A stretch of 64,000 nt of DNA from Actinoplanes ianthinogenes (GCF_018324205.1 NZ_AP023356.1:7069501-7133500), one strand, 5' to 3'; positions 6,727 through 15,369 are shown, numbered from the stretch's first letter. Notes: a model not told the origin generated them from the sequence alone. Numbers and translations: made by a program.

Positions 6727-9630
6727 GTGTCCACGTTTCTCCGCAGAATGTTCGCTGCGCTCTGCGTCATCCCCCTGCTGGTGCTCGCCGCACCGGCGGC
6801 GCGCGCGGCCAACTCGGTGACCGTCTACTACAAACCGCCCGGTTCCTGGTCCACTGTCAACGTCCACTACGCGCCCACCGGCGGCGCCTGGACCACCGTG
6901 CCCGGGGTCGCGATGACCGCCTCCAGCTGCACCGGCTGGTACCAGAAGACGGTCGACCTGGGCACCGCCGCCGGGATGCAGGTCGTCTTCACCAACGGCT
7001 CCGGCACCTGGGACAACAACTCGGGCGCCAACTACAGCGTCGGCACCGGGATCGTGGCGATCTCCGGCGGCGCGGTCAGCTCGGTCGAGCCGTGCAGCAC
7101 CTCGGCGACGAACACCGCGACCGTGTATTACAAGACGTCCTGGACCACCAGCTATCTGCACTGGGCGCCGGCCGGAGGCTCGTGGACGACCGCGCCGGGC
7201 GTGGTGATGGACGAGGAGGCGTGCAGCGGCTGGGCCCGCGAGACGGTCAGCCTCGGCACCGCCACCGGCTGGCAGGCCACCTTCACCAACGGCTCCGGGA
7301 CCTGGGACAACAACGCGGGCAAGAACTACGCGCTGGGCACCGGGGTGACCACGGTCAACGCCGGGGTGATCACCGCGAACGCGACGAGCCCGTGCGTCAC
7401 CGCGCCGGCCGACACCACCGCGCCCAGCACGCCGGCCGGGCTCGCCGCGACCGTGCAGAACACCACGGTCTCGCTGACCTGGACCGCCTCGACCGACAAC
7501 GTCGGCGTGGCCGGCTACCAGATCATCCGGGGCGGCACGGTGCTGACCTCGTCGGCCAACGCCTACGCGGACCGCGGGCTGTCGGCGAGGACCGCGTACA
7601 CCTACACGGTCAAGGCGGTCGACGCGGCCGGCAACCTGTCGGCCGCCAGCAGCGCGGTCACGGTCACCACCGGCGAGGCCGCGCCGGTCACCCAGGGCGA
7701 GATGCTCGGCGGGGACCCGCGCAAGGACAGCATCTACTTCGTGCTGACCGCCCGGTTCTACGACGGGGACACCGGCAACGACCGGGGCGGCAGCCAGCAC
7801 GTGGCCTCCGGCAACGCGGCGAACAACGACCCGATGTTCCGGGGCGACTTCCAGGGGCTGGTCGACAAGCTCGACTACATCAAGGGGCTCGGCTTCTCCG
7901 CCATCTGGATCACGCCGGTGGTGCTGAACCGGTCCGACTACGACTACCACGGGTACCACGGCTGGGACTTCTACCGGGTGGACCCGCGCCTCGAGTCGAC
8001 CGGGGCGTCCTACCAGGACCTGATCAACAAGGCGCACGCCAAGGGGCTCAAGATCTATCAGGACGTGGTGTACAACCACAGCTCCCGGTGGGGTGCCAAC
8101 GGGCTGTTCACGCCGACCGTGTACGGGGTCCGGGACAGCCAGTGGAGCTGGTACTACAGCGAGAAGGTGGCCGGGCAGCAGTACGACCCGCTGCAGGAGA
8201 ACGCCAAGGGGTACCCGTACAACGGCGACCTGTGGAGCGGCACCGCGCCGGCCGGGAACACCTGCCCGAACTACGGCACGCCGACCGGTGGCAAGAGCAA
8301 GGAGGGGTACACCCTCTACAACTGCCAGTGGCCGTCGCCGACCGCCAAGATGTTCCCGTCCGACCTCTATCATCAGTGCTGGATCGGGAACTGGGAGGGC
8401 GAGGACGCGCGGTCCTGCTGGTTGCACGAGGATCTGGCCGACTTCAACACCGAGAACGCGACGGTGCAGAAATACCTGATCGACGCGTACAACAAGTACA
8501 TCGACATGGGCGTCGACGGGTTCCGGATCGACACCGCCGTGCACATTCCCCGGGTCACCTGGAACCGGCGGTTCCTGCCCGCGCTGCACGACCACCTGGT
8601 GCAGAAGTACGGCGCGGCGAAGGCCGACGACTTCTACGTCTTCGGTGAGGTGGCGGCGTTCGTCAACGACAAGTGGAACCGCGGGTCGGTGAACCACTCG
8701 GCGCAGTTCTACACCTGGAAAGAGCGCAAGACGTACTCGGCCGACGACGCCACGGCGGCGATCGAGCAGTTCACCTACGAGAACAACCTGGGCACCGGTA
8801 ACCAGCCGACGAGCACCAACGCGTTCCTGAGCGGGAATGCGTATCACGCGCCGGACCACAGCCAGTTCTCCGGCATGAACATCATCGACATGCGCATGCA
8901 CATGAACTTCGGTGACGCGCAGAACGCGTTCAGCAACGGCAAGGACTCGGACGACTCGGTCAACGACGCGACGTACAACGTGGTCTATGTCGACTCGCAC
9001 GACTACGGGCCGAACAAGTCGTCGACGCGGTACTCCGGCGGGACCGACGCGTGGGCCGAGAACATGTCGCTGATGTGGACGTTCCGCGGCATCCCGACGC
9101 TGTACTACGGGTCGGAGATCGAGTTCCAGGCCGGCAAGCAGATCGACTGCGGACCGACGTGTCCGCTGGCCACGACCGGGCGGGCGTATTACGGCGACAA
9201 CCTCACCGGGTCGGTCACCGCGAGCGATTACGGCGTGGTCTCCTCGGCGACCGGTAACGTGGCGACCACCCTGTCGAAGCCGCTGGTCAAGCATCTGCAA
9301 CGGCTCAACCAGATCCGCCGCGCGGTCCCCGCGCTCCAGATGGGGCAGTACTCCATCGACGGCGTCTCCGGCGGAATGGCGTACAAGCGCCGCTACACCG
9401 CCGGCGGCGTGGACAGTTTCGCGCTGATCACGGTCTCCGGGAGCGCGACGTTCAGCGGCATCCCGAACGGCACGTATGTCGACGCGGTCACCGGTGACCG
9501 GAAGGTGGTCACCGGCGGTTCGTTGTCGATCTCGCTGAGCGGCAAGGGCAACCTCCGGGTCTACGTCCTCGACCAGACGGGCAATCCCGCGCCCGGCAAG
9601 GTCGGCGCGGACACGACGTATCTGAAATAA
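6727..9630 (+). CDS. Secreted alpha-amylase with two CBM25, FnIII and GH13 domains
   Basis: A 967-residue exported starch hydrolase. Residues 1-27 are a signal peptide ending at ARA-A. Two homologous starch-binding CBM25 modules follow (about 29-118 and 126-218), each with a VYYK start and the FTNGSGTWDNN signature. An FnIII linker (about 225-318) precedes the GH13 catalytic barrel. Catalytic residues are Asp602 (GFRID, nucleophile), Glu641 (VFGEV, acid/base) and Asp759 (VDSHD, third acid). The start is GTG with GGAGG eight bases upstream. The modular order suits attack on raw starch granules. It has its own promoter with repeats resembling maltose operators and a strong terminator, so it is monocistronic. 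A LacI-family regulator lies 3 kb downstream and may or may not control it. Confidence 0.95.
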   Translation: MSTFLRRMFAALCVIPLLVLAAPAARAANSVTVYYKPPGSWSTVNVHYAPTGGAWTTVPGVAMTASSCTGWYQKTVDLGTAAGMQVVFTNGSGTWDNNSGANYSVGTGIVAISGGAVSSVEPCSTSATNTATVYYKTSWTTSYLHWAPAGGSWTTAPGVVMDEEACSGWARETVSLGTATGWQATFTNGSGTWDNNAGKNYALGTGVTTVNAGVITANATSPCVTAPADTTAPSTPAGLAATVQNTTVSLTWTASTDNVGVAGYQIIRGGTVLTSSANAYADRGLSARTAYTYTVKAVDAAGNLSAASSAVTVTTGEAAPVTQGEMLGGDPRKDSIYFVLTARFYDGDTGNDRGGSQHVASGNAANNDPMFRGDFQGLVDKLDYIKGLGFSAIWITPVVLNRSDYDYHGYHGWDFYRVDPRLESTGASYQDLINKAHAKGLKIYQDVVYNHSSRWGANGLFTPTVYGVRDSQWSWYYSEKVAGQQYDPLQENAKGYPYNGDLWSGTAPAGNTCPNYGTPTGGKSKEGYTLYNCQWPSPTAKMFPSDLYHQCWIGNWEGEDARSCWLHEDLADFNTENATVQKYLIDAYNKYIDMGVDGFRIDTAVHIPRVTWNRRFLPALHDHLVQKYGAAKADDFYVFGEVAAFVNDKWNRGSVNHSAQFYTWKERKTYSADDATAAIEQFTYENNLGTGNQPTSTNAFLSGNAYHAPDHSQFSGMNIIDMRMHMNFGDAQNAFSNGKDSDDSVNDATYNVVYVDSHDYGPNKSSTRYSGGTDAWAENMSLMWTFRGIPTLYYGSEIEFQAGKQIDCGPTCPLATTGRAYYGDNLTGSVTASDYGVVSSATGNVATTLSKPLVKHLQRLNQIRRAVPALQMGQYSIDGVSGGMAYKRRYTAGGVDSFALITVSGSATFSGIPNGTYVDAVTGDRKVVTGGSLSISLSGKGNLRVYVLDQTGNPAPGKVGADTTYLK

Positions 9631-9646
9631 GGACTCTTCGCATTCG

Positions 9647-9685
9647 GCCCCGCCGCTTTCTTTCGGAAGCGGCGGGGCATTCTTT
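9647..9685 (+). terminator. Rho-independent terminator of amylase gene
   Basis: GCCCCGCCGCTT (9647-9658) pairs with 9667-9678 around an eight-base loop, followed by a T-rich run. It starts 16 bases after the amylase stop. Confidence 0.88.
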
Positions 9686-9687
9686 TT

Positions 9688-9773
9688 CATTTTGTACGAC
9701 TCGGAGTCCCCTGGCGGCCGGCTCGCGAGACCGCGGCCGCTCCGGACCGAGGCGCGTGTCGTGCGGGTCCGCT
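9688..9773 (+). repeat. Left inverted repeat of a 1.1-kb cassette
   Basis: It begins with CATTTTGTACGAC (9688-9700), the exact complement of 10772-10784. Beyond these 13 bases the two ends stay alike: in my hand alignment of a 48-base block ending at 9772, 38 positions match the complement of the right end. The last 23 bases (9751-9773) are identical to 24105-24127, so this is a dispersed family. Confidence 0.75.
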
Positions 9774-9988
9774 GGTGGTTCAGGTTCTATCGGTCGTCGC
9801 AACATCTGACCCGTCTTCACCTCATGGCTCAGGGCATGAAGGCGCGTGGGTCCGGAGCCACATCCAAGCGCCCTCATCCGCCGCGGAGCGCGTGCCTGAC
9901 TGCCGGTCTTCAACCGGCTCACGGCTCCGAGGTGATGGGGCGTCCACTGCTTTGGCGGTGCCAGACGGTCGGTCGATGCAACGATCTG

Positions 9989-10648
9989 ATGGTGGGCTTC
10001 GCATACAAGACTTGCTGGATCGCGGTGCGCGACTGTGAGCCTGAGCGGGTGGCCGATGCGCTCGGACTCGCCGGCCGGGTAAGGATGTCGTTCGGGGCCG
10101 GCACCGAGCGCGCCTACCACGAGGGAATCTATGTCTGTCCGGCGATCAGCGGCTGGACCCTCGCCCATAGCCCGCGTGAATTGGCACTCGACGCGGCAGA
10201 GCCGGAGTTCCCTGATCGGCTGCGCGCGCTGAGCCGGGTACTCGGCGAGGTGCAATTCTTCGGAACTCATCGCGTAGTCGAGTACCACGCGTGGGCCCGC
10301 GCGATCGATGGTGAACTGAGTCGCGCCTATTGCTACGTCGGGGAGTCCGATGAGGTCATGCTCGCCATCGGCAGTCCCTCGGAGCCCGAGCGCGAGGCTC
10401 ATGTTGGTGTGGTCCCGCCGGCCGACACCAGTTGCTGGGGCGAGGAGGAATGGGATATCTGGTTCAAGACCGCACCCGATGAAGAGAAGGTGCTGCGGAT
10501 AGCAGGCGCTTGGAGCATCAATCCTGCTGCGCTCGACGATCGGAATATTCAGGACTTGGGCTGGCACGGTTTCCCCGGCAGACCGTCGCCGACTGGCCGC
10601 TGGCGCCGCATCCTTCGCCGAATTGGTGGCGTTGCGACGACCGCCTGA
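9989..10648 (+). CDS. Unknown protein inside inverted-repeat cassette
   Basis: A 219-residue protein. The frame is open further upstream, but the preceding codons read as shadow sequence, so I place the start at the ATG 9989, giving MVGFAYKTCWIAVRD. It resembles a loose actinobacterial group of hypothetical proteins with a W-x-A-V-x-x-x-x-x-x-x-V-A-x-A-L-G-L opening and a V-x-P-x-x-x-G-W-T-L strand (CPAISGWTLAHSP), but I know no function. There is no signal peptide, membrane segment or transposase motif. Codon use has many more A/T third positions than the neighbours, pointing to separate origin. It is bounded by long imperfect inverted repeats (9688-9773 and 10705-10784), so it may travel with them. 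Confidence 0.6.
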   Translation: MVGFAYKTCWIAVRDCEPERVADALGLAGRVRMSFGAGTERAYHEGIYVCPAISGWTLAHSPRELALDAAEPEFPDRLRALSRVLGEVQFFGTHRVVEYHAWARAIDGELSRAYCYVGESDEVMLAIGSPSEPEREAHVGVVPPADTSCWGEEEWDIWFKTAPDEEKVLRIAGAWSINPAALDDRNIQDLGWHGFPGRPSPTGRWRRILRRIGGVATTA

Positions 10649-10704
10649 ATCCGCCTGGTCGAGGTGCGGGCAAACCTCCGCGGCGACCGTGAGCGGCGGC
10701 GAAC

Positions 10705-10784
10705 CCGCATGACGCGCGTGGCGGTCCGGGCCGGTCGCGGTCTTGCGCACTGACCAGCCACGGAGGGGCAAGTCGTACAAAATG
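10705..10784 (-). repeat. Right inverted repeat of the 1.1-kb cassette
   Basis: Complement of the 9688-9773 repeat: 13 perfect terminal bases (10772-10784) and about 79% match over the inner 48-base block. The small hairpin AAAATGGGATTTT overlaps its outer edge (10779-10791) and may end the facing aminotransferase transcript. No target-site duplication was apparent. Confidence 0.7.
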
Positions 10785-10812
10785 GGATTTTAAGAGGGGC
10801 GAAGCGGGCCCG

Positions 10813-11997
10813 TCAGGTGGCGGCGGGCAGGGAGCGGACGAAGGTGGCCAGGCGGTTCAGGCCTTCCCTGAGGTCGGCCTGGGAGGCGGTGTAGGACAGG
10901 CGGACGTGAGACTCGGCGGTCTGGGCGCCGAAGTCGCGGCCCGGGGTGACGGCCACGTGGGCCTCGGCCAGGGCTCGGCGGCAGAACTCCCAGGCGGTGA
11001 GGCCGGTGGGGGAGACGTCGAAGTAGATGTAGAAGGCGCCGTCCGGGGGCACCGGGACCGGGAGGCCGATGGCGGCCAGGCCGGTCAGGGCGATCGCGCG
11101 GCGGGCGGACAACTCCTGGCGGCGGGCCTCGCAGACGGCCAGGGAGTCCGGGGTGAAGCAGGACAGGGCGGCGATCTGGGCCGGGGTGGAGGCGCAGAGA
11201 AAATAGTTCATGGCCAGCCGCTCGACCGCGGGGACCAGGGCTGGTGGCAGGACGCACCAGCCGAGACGCCAGCCGGTCATGCCGAAATACTTGGAGAAGC
11301 TGTTGATGACGATGGCGTCCGGGTCGGCGGTGAGGATGGTGCGCGGTGGGGTGCCGTCCGCGGACGGGTCGGCCAGGTCCAGGTAGATCTCGTCGATGAT
11401 GCGCCAGGCGCCGCGGGCCTCGGCTCGGCGGCACACCTCGACGAGCTCGGTGAACGGGATCGAGGTGCCGGTCGGGTTGGCCGGGCTGGCGACCATGACG
11501 GCGCTGGTGCGGTCGGTCCAGGCCCGGTCGACGGCGGCGGCGTCCAGCTGGTAGCGCGAGCCGGGGGTGGTCGGGGCGGTGACCACCGTGCCGCCGAAGG
11601 TCTCGACCAGCTGCCGGTTGCAGGGGTAGGACGGGTCGGCCAGGATCACCTCGTCGCCGGGATCCGTGGTCGCGGCCGCGGCCAGCAGCAGCGCGCCGGA
11701 CGCGCCGGGGGTGACGGCGATCCGGGCCGGGTCGATCGGGACGCCGTGCCGGTCGCGGTAGAAACCGGCGATCGCCTCGCGCAGCGCGGGCAGGCCGAAA
11801 GCCGGCGTGTAGGGCAGTGGGCGCCCGTCCATCACCTCGCGCATCGCCGCGCGGACGGCCGGAGGCGCGCCGAAATCGGGCTCGCCGAGGCCGAGCCGGA
11901 TCACGTGGTGGCCGGCCGCCTCCAGTTTGCCGGCCTGCTCGCCGAACGCCATGGCGTGGAACGGCTCGGCGGACTGGGCACGCTGCGACAACCTCAT
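10813..11997 (-). CDS. Class I/II pyridoxal-phosphate aminotransferase
   Basis: A 394-residue cytosolic fold-type I aminotransferase. Family marks are LGLGEPDFGAP near the start, TPGASGALLLAAAA, ANPTGTSIPF, and SFSKYFGMTGWRLGW, in which Lys236 would bind pyridoxal phosphate. The C-terminal Arg in HVRLSY binds the substrate carboxylate. The frame is open far upstream over the LacI gene, but the ATG at 11997 gives a normal family start (MRLSQRAQ). It most resembles aspartate or valine-pyruvate type enzymes; substrate is undetermined. It lies 32 bases after the LacI gene on the same strand, so the two may be co-transcribed. Confidence 0.88.
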   Translation of the reverse strand: MRLSQRAQSAEPFHAMAFGEQAGKLEAAGHHVIRLGLGEPDFGAPPAVRAAMREVMDGRPLPYTPAFGLPALREAIAGFYRDRHGVPIDPARIAVTPGASGALLLAAAATTDPGDEVILADPSYPCNRQLVETFGGTVVTAPTTPGSRYQLDAAAVDRAWTDRTSAVMVASPANPTGTSIPFTELVEVCRRAEARGAWRIIDEIYLDLADPSADGTPPRTILTADPDAIVINSFSKYFGMTGWRLGWCVLPPALVPAVERLAMNYFLCASTPAQIAALSCFTPDSLAVCEARRQELSARRAIALTGLAAIGLPVPVPPDGAFYIYFDVSPTGLTAWEFCRRALAEAHVAVTPGRDFGAQTAESHVRLSYTASQADLREGLNRLATFVRSLPAAT

Positions 11998-12029
11998 GGC
12001 CGCAGCATGCCACCCCGCGGCGCGCGGCC

Positions 12030-13043
12030 TCAGCGGGCGGTGGTCGACTCGCGCGGGACCAGGCGGCACGGAAGCTGCTCGACGCCCGAGCCGAGCCGGC
12101 CGTCGAACGCCGCCATCAGGCGTTCCGCGGCGACCCGGCCGAGCGTCTCCAGGTTCATGTCGATGCTGGACAGCGGCGGGGTCGAGCTGGTCGTGAAGAT
12201 CTCCCAGTTGTCGAAGCCGAGGACCGCCACGTCCCGCGGGACCTCCAGGCCGGCGCCGTGCAGGGCGTCGAGCACGCCCCGCGCGATCTGGTCGGAGCCC
12301 GCGAAGATCGCGTCGACCGCGGTGCGCTGGGTGAGCAGCATCCCGGTGGCGCTCCGGCCCCACGCCTCCGACCAGGCGCCGAACATCACCCGGTCACCGG
12401 CCAGCTTGAGGCCGTGCTCGGCCAGCTCGTCCAGGGCGCCGCGGGCCCGGTCCTGCGCCGCGCCGTAGGACGGGTCGCCGGTGATGTGCGCGATCCGCCG
12501 CCGGCCCACCTCGACCAGGTGCCGGATCGCCGTCCGGCCGGCCGTCACGTTGTCGGTGACCAGGGAGAGGTCGTCCGGGTCGGCGGACGGCGCGTACGCG
12601 TAGACCACCGGCACCGGCAGGTCCCGCCCGATCGACGGCCGCGGGTCGGGCCGGGCGCCCACCACGATCAGCCCGTCCACCCGCCGGCTGAGCAGGGTCC
12701 GCAGGTGGTGCCCCTCCCGGACGGCGTCGCCGCGGGCGTCGCAGAGCAGCACACTGGTCCGGTCGGCGCCGAACGCGTCCTCGGCGCCCATCAGGATCGG
12801 GATCGACAGCCGCCCCTCCAGGTCCGAGGTGAGCAGGCCGACCATCCCGGTGCGGCCCGCGACCAGACCGCGGGCCAGCGTGTTCGGCGAGTACGCCAGC
12901 ACCTCGGCGGCCTTGAGCACCTCGGCCCGGCTGGCCGCGGAGACGTGCTTGCGCCCGTTGAGCGCCTTGGACGCGGTCGCCACCGAGACGCGGGCGAGCC
13001 GGGCCACGTCGTGGAGCGTGGCGGGTCGCTGATCTGCCGGCAC
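12030..13043 (-). CDS. LacI family transcriptional regulator
   Basis: A 337-residue repressor. The helix-turn-helix is at about residues 7-55 (TLHDVARLARVSVATASKALNG, then YSPNTLARGL as hinge), followed by a periplasmic-binding-protein-like sensor domain with DGLIVVGARPD, RRRIAHITGDPS and DAIFAGSDQIARGVLDAL. GTG at 13043 is preferred because GAAGGGGG lies seven bases upstream; the frame is open further but without a better site. LacI proteins of this type usually sense sugars. The amylase gene 2.4 kb away carries LacI-type palindromes, making it a plausible but unproven target. It precedes the aminotransferase on the same strand. Confidence 0.9.
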   Translation of the reverse strand: MPADQRPATLHDVARLARVSVATASKALNGRKHVSAASRAEVLKAAEVLAYSPNTLARGLVAGRTGMVGLLTSDLEGRLSIPILMGAEDAFGADRTSVLLCDARGDAVREGHHLRTLLSRRVDGLIVVGARPDPRPSIGRDLPVPVVYAYAPSADPDDLSLVTDNVTAGRTAIRHLVEVGRRRIAHITGDPSYGAAQDRARGALDELAEHGLKLAGDRVMFGAWSEAWGRSATGMLLTQRTAVDAIFAGSDQIARGVLDALHGAGLEVPRDVAVLGFDNWEIFTTSSTPPLSSIDMNLETLGRVAAERLMAAFDGRLGSGVEQLPCRLVPRESTTAR

Positions 13044-13174
13044 TACGCAGCCCCCTTCAGCACCGTCGCAAGCAACACAGGGTAGCCCCCTGCGCACTCC
13101 TGACCGTCGATCCCGGAGCTGCGTCTCGGCGGACGCGGTGGCCTCGGGGCGAGCCGGTTGCGGCGGGCTGGTCA

Positions 13175-13205
13175 CGGCCCGGCACCCGGTCGGGGTGCCG
13201 GGCCG
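13175..13205 (-). terminator. Hairpin terminator downstream of hsp20
   Basis: CGGCCCGGCACCC (13175-13187) pairs with all 13 bases of 13193-13205 around a five-base loop. It lies 70 bases past the hsp20 stop on the minus strand. No T tract. Confidence 0.65.
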
Positions 13206-13274
13206 CTTCGGAGGTGACCGGAAGAGAGGTCACGAGGACACCGGCCGGTGCGGGCATGCCGGCGTCGCGGCCGG

Positions 13275-13700
13275 TCAGCCCTTGATCTGCTTGCGGCCGC
13301 TGGTGCCCGAGGCGATGGCGATCTTGCGCGGCTTGGCCATGTCGGAGATCGGGATCTGCAGGGTCAGCACGCCGTTGTCGTAGGTGGCCTGCAACCTGTC
13401 GGTGTCGAGCGTGTCGCCGAGGAACAGCTGGCGGCTGAACACGCCCACCGGCCGCTCGTTGATCACGGTCTCGACGCCGTCCTTGGTGTGGCGCCGGCGC
13501 TCGGCCTTGACCTCGAGGACGTTGCGCTCGACGGTGACGTCGATCGAGTCGGGGTCGACGCCGGGCAGGTCGAAGTACACGTAGAAGGTGTCACCGTCGC
13601 GTTCGGCGTCGACGTGCATCACCGCGGGCCGGCTGGTGGTGCCGACGATCTGCTCGAACAGGCGGTCGATGTCGCGGAACGGGTCGGTACGCAGAAGCAT
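13275..13700 (-). CDS. Hsp20 / alpha-crystallin family small heat shock protein
   Basis: A 141-residue chaperone that holds unfolding proteins in soluble form. The N-terminus is short (MLLRTDPFRDIDRLFEQI), then the alpha-crystallin domain from about residue 28 to 125 with YVYFDLPGVDPDSIDVTVE, NVLEVKAERR, FSRQLFLGDTLD and the ATYDNGVLTLQIP signature near the end. The tail is Lys-rich. ATG at 13700 is chosen over the ATG two codons upstream because AGGAGG then lies eight bases away. A near-perfect HspR-type (HAIR) box lies 59 bases before the start, so repression by HspR and heat induction are expected. Confidence 0.93.
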   Translation of the reverse strand: MLLRTDPFRDIDRLFEQIVGTTSRPAVMHVDAERDGDTFYVYFDLPGVDPDSIDVTVERNVLEVKAERRRHTKDGVETVINERPVGVFSRQLFLGDTLDTDRLQATYDNGVLTLQIPISDMAKPRKIAIASGTSGRKQIKG

Positions 13701-13758
13701 GGTCATCTCCTCCTTGGTGCTCCCTCACCAAAGCTTTCGGTCCGGGGATCCCCCGGTG

Positions 13759-13779
13759 GTTGAGTGCCCTTGACTCAAC
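13759..13779. promoter_or_regulatory. HAIR box (HspR operator) for hsp20
   Basis: GTTGAGT-N7-ACTCAAC matches the HspR-associated inverted repeat consensus CTTGAGT-N7-ACTCAAG at all but the outermost pair, which is a compensated swap and keeps the palindrome perfect. It lies 59 bases before the hsp20 ATG. Confidence 0.85.
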
Positions 13780-13861
13780 CTGTCTCTACCCATACAACGA
13801 ACCGATGGTGTCGTCAAGTCTCTCGCCGAAAACCGGTCGTGGCCTGCGAATCCTTGAGGGA

Positions 13862-13882
13862 GTTGACAGCGCTCGACTCAAG
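13862..13882. promoter_or_regulatory. Second HAIR-like box
   Basis: GTTGACA-N7-ACTCAAG has one perfect half (ACTCAAG) and one 5/7 half. A CTTGAGG half-site is just upstream at 13853-13859. It lies 52 bases before the ATG at 13935, suggesting that HspR also controls that small gene. Confidence 0.65.
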
Positions 13883-13934
13883 TTCTATTGGTTGATTCAG
13901 GAAGTTGCGCCGCCGTTCGAGGAGGTGATCGCTG

Positions 13935-14234
13935 ATGTGGACACAGCCGCCGCCCCCGGTCGACGATCAGTGGGTACTGCACGTCGCCGCCAGCCCGCAC
14001 CAGGTCGACGAGGTCCTCGCCGACCTGTGCATCCACCGGCGGGCCACCGCGATGGGTGACCCGCGGATGCCCGCCTTCCTGGCCGGCCGCTACAGCCCGG
14101 ACGAGCCGCCGGCCTGGATGAGCGTCGCCCGCGCCGAGCTCGAAGGCCGCGGTTACCGCACCCGCTGGTGCGAGGCGGAATGTGCCCACCACCCGTGGCC
14201 GTCACCCATGCGGGTCCGGCTCGGGCACGGGTAG
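13935..14234 (+). CDS. Small protein of unknown function, probable heat-shock gene
   Basis: A 99-residue soluble protein with no domain I recognise; Trp/Pro-rich start (MWTQPPPPVDDQWVLHV), then a mixed alpha/beta body and three cysteines (LCIHRR, WCEAEC). The evidence that it is a real gene is the start: AGGAGGTGATC at 13920-13930 is a near-complete match to the anti-Shine-Dalgarno sequence and lies four bases before the ATG. A HAIR-like box lies 52 bases upstream and hsp20 is divergent, so it is probably stress-induced. Its 3' end overlaps the convergent transporter gene by 33 bases, which is unusual and could mean an earlier true stop is masked by sequence error. Confidence 0.6.
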   Translation: MWTQPPPPVDDQWVLHVAASPHQVDEVLADLCIHRRATAMGDPRMPAFLAGRYSPDEPPAWMSVARAELEGRGYRTRWCEAECAHHPWPSPMRVRLGHG

Positions 14235-15317
14235 CTCCACCGGCTCCTCGACGGGCACCGGCTCGCTCAGCTGCTCCCGGAGGTAGTTCCAGACGACCGC
14301 GACCAGGGCGGCGACCGGCACGGCCAGCAGGCTGCCGACGATGCCGGCCAGGTTGCCGCCCAGGGTCACCGCGAGCAGCACCACGGCCGCGTGCAGGCCC
14401 AGGCCACGGCTCTGGATCATCGGCTGGAAGACGTTGCCCTCCAGCTGCTGGACCAGCAGGATGATGCCGAGCACAATCAACGCCTTGACCCAGCCGCTGA
14501 AGACCAGCGCGATCAGCACCGCGACCAGGCCGGCGAAGACCGCGCCGACGATCGGGATGAACGCGGTGATGAAGGTCAGCACCGCGAGCGGCAGCACCAG
14601 CGGGACTCCGGTGATCCACAGGCCGAGGCCGATGAAGACCGCGTCGAGCAGGCCGACGAACGCCTGCGAGCGGACGAACGAGCCGAGCGTGTTCCAGCTG
14701 CGGGCGGCGATCTCCGGCAGGTCGGTGCTCAGCCGGCCGGGCAGCTGGCGGCTCAGCCAGGGCAGGAAGCGCGGGCCGTCCTTGAGGAAGAAGAACATCA
14801 GGAACAGCGCCAGGATCGTGGTGACCAGGCCGTTCACCACCGTGCTCACGCCGGTCAGGGTGGCGTTCGCGATGCTGCCGACGCTGGCCTGGAGCTTGTC
14901 GATGGCGCTGTTCAGGCCGCTGTTGACCTGGTCGTCGCTGATCTTCAGCGGGGGCCCGGAGGCCCAGTCCCGGACCGTCTGGATGCCGTCCACCACGCCC
15001 TGCCCGAGCTTGCCGGACTGCGCCGAGACGGGGACCGCGATCAGCACCACGATGCCCGCGATCAGGCCCAGAAACAGCACGGTGACCAGTGACGCGGCGA
15101 GCGCGGGCGGCCAGCCCTTGCGGCGCAGGAAGCGCACCGGCGGCCAGGTGAGCGTGGTCAGCAGCAGGGCCACCACCAGCGGCCAGAGGACCGACCAGGC
15201 CATCCCGAGCAACCGCAGCAGCACGTAGGTGAGCAGCAGGATCAGCAGGCTCTGGCCGGAGACCCGGGCGGCGTCGCGCAGCGCCGCCCGGGTCTTGGTG
15301 GCGCTCAGTGTGGGCAT
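14202..15317 (-). CDS. AI-2E (PerM) family membrane transporter
   Basis: A 371-residue polytopic membrane protein of the AI-2E/PerM family, with about eight hydrophobic segments: two pairs near the N-terminus, a long extracytoplasmic region around residues 100-160 with coiled amphipathic helices, then FLKDGPRFLPWLSRQLPG and the C-terminal helix bundle containing ITAFIPIVGAVFAG, the family hallmark. The tail is Pro/Glu-rich. ATG at 15317 is used because AAGGTGATC precedes it; an upstream ATG lacks a site. Substrate unknown; the AI-2 name is historical. It lies downstream of the pfl genes on the same strand with a 52-base gap. Confidence 0.9.
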   Translation of the reverse strand: MPTLSATKTRAALRDAARVSGQSLLILLLTYVLLRLLGMAWSVLWPLVVALLLTTLTWPPVRFLRRKGWPPALAASLVTVLFLGLIAGIVVLIAVPVSAQSGKLGQGVVDGIQTVRDWASGPPLKISDDQVNSGLNSAIDKLQASVGSIANATLTGVSTVVNGLVTTILALFLMFFFLKDGPRFLPWLSRQLPGRLSTDLPEIAARSWNTLGSFVRSQAFVGLLDAVFIGLGLWITGVPLVLPLAVLTFITAFIPIVGAVFAGLVAVLIALVFSGWVKALIVLGIILLVQQLEGNVFQPMIQSRGLGLHAAVVLLAVTLGGNLAGIVGSLLAVPVAALVAVVWNYLREQLSEPVPVEEPVELPVPEPDPHG

Positions 15318-15369
15318 GTTGATCACCTTACGGTGAACCACACCTCCCGGGATGACCCTGGCCGGAGCG

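Noticed and set aside
6634..9690. 1018-codon open frame antisense to the amylase
   Set aside because: It mirrors a strongly supported GH13 gene; the protein is Arg/Val/Gly-rich without domains. High GC keeps antisense frames open.
12363..12468. Long aminotransferase N-terminus reaching into the LacI gene
   Set aside because: The extension reads LacI sequence in another frame; the aminotransferase family begins at 11997.
13730..13745. AAAGCTTTCGG before hsp20 as a xylan-type box
   Set aside because: Matches the CGAAA/TTTCG pattern only on one side, and the HAIR box explains this promoter.
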